Positions 5,497-5,599 of a DNA stretch of 5,599 bases are shown here, in pieces. The notes beneath the pieces are model-generated. The model searched no databases and was not told the DNA's origin. It worked only from the letters and a program-made list of their open reading frames with translations. The position numbers and the translations under genes are program-made. Source of the DNA: Duncaniella sp. (GTDB lineage: Bacteria > Bacteroidota > Bacteroidia > Bacteroidales > Muribaculaceae); the NCBI GenBank assembly GCA_029052375.1, contig JAIDJD010000294.1, positions 1-5,599 on the forward strand, given 5' to 3'. Position 1 is the first letter of the stretch; each line of letters starts with the position of its first letter.

Positions 5497-5599
5497 AAAA
5501 CCCTCTTAAACCGGCCTGAAAACCCGGCAAACAGCTATATTTCGTCTATATTTTTACAATATCTCCGGAAAGCTATTTTGCTTATTTGCTGTATATTAT
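5497..5599. other. AT-rich intergenic tail with short repeats
   Basis: The base composition shifts sharply to AT after the regulator's stop codon. CTATATTT occurs twice with an 11-bp period (5535-5542 and 5546-5553). A GC-rich start (5489-5527) has two imperfect copies of a GGC-TGAAAA-CCC unit that can form weak hairpins, but no T-run follows, so I do not call a terminator. No exact TAnnTTTG box is present. The stretch probably leads into a promoter for a gene outside the window. Confidence 0.4.

Noticed and set aside
5488..5530. Weak GC hairpins just after the DUF6377 stop codon as a terminator
   Set aside because: The stems are only about 4 bp with long loops and no T-run follows, so the evidence is too thin.

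Overview
The window looks like a chromosomal segment from a GC-rich member of the Bacteroidales. Evidence for this: a SusC/RagA-like TonB-dependent receptor with the 'LLPGV...VRGG...LLDGISLYNPSH' plug signature, a DUF6377-type membrane regulator, a TIGR04076-type protein, start codons without clear Shine-Dalgarno sequences, and matches to the Bacteroidetes -7 promoter element TAnnTTTG. The high GC content and strong G/C preference at third codon positions suggest Muribaculaceae or an Alistipes-like lineage rather than Bacteroides. That placement is inference; there is no rRNA or other marker here.

Layout. Positions 1-2392 hold three genes on the minus strand. From right to left they are a Tat-exported, cysteine-rich TIGR04076-family protein (2009-2392), an OmpA-family peptidoglycan-binding lipoprotein (1092-1943), a rho-independent terminator (1021-1060), and the N-terminal 288 residues of a TonB-dependent outer-membrane receptor (866 leftward, cut by the window edge). 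The first two are 65 bp apart with no promoter seen between them and are probably co-transcribed. The receptor lies beyond the terminator and has its own candidate promoter. Positions 2536-5496 hold two plus-strand genes: purT (formate-dependent GAR transformylase) with its own promoter and a strong terminator, then a membrane-tethered DUF6377/TPR regulator. The last 103 bp are an AT-rich intergenic stretch.

How the genes relate. The leftward genes are all predicted envelope proteins (periplasmic, lipoprotein, outer membrane). PurT is a cytosolic enzyme of purine synthesis that stands alone, with no other pur gene in view. The DUF6377 protein is a likely inner-membrane signal transducer with no obvious target beside it. 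I see no defence system, mobile element, CRISPR array, tRNA or rRNA. The most unusual features are in the 143-bp divergent region 2393-2535. It holds a -7 box only 4 nt before a start codon (possible leaderless transcript), a terminator-like hairpin with no upstream gene to serve, and a doubled TGGCCA palindrome next to the purT promoter. I did not find a convincing new system.
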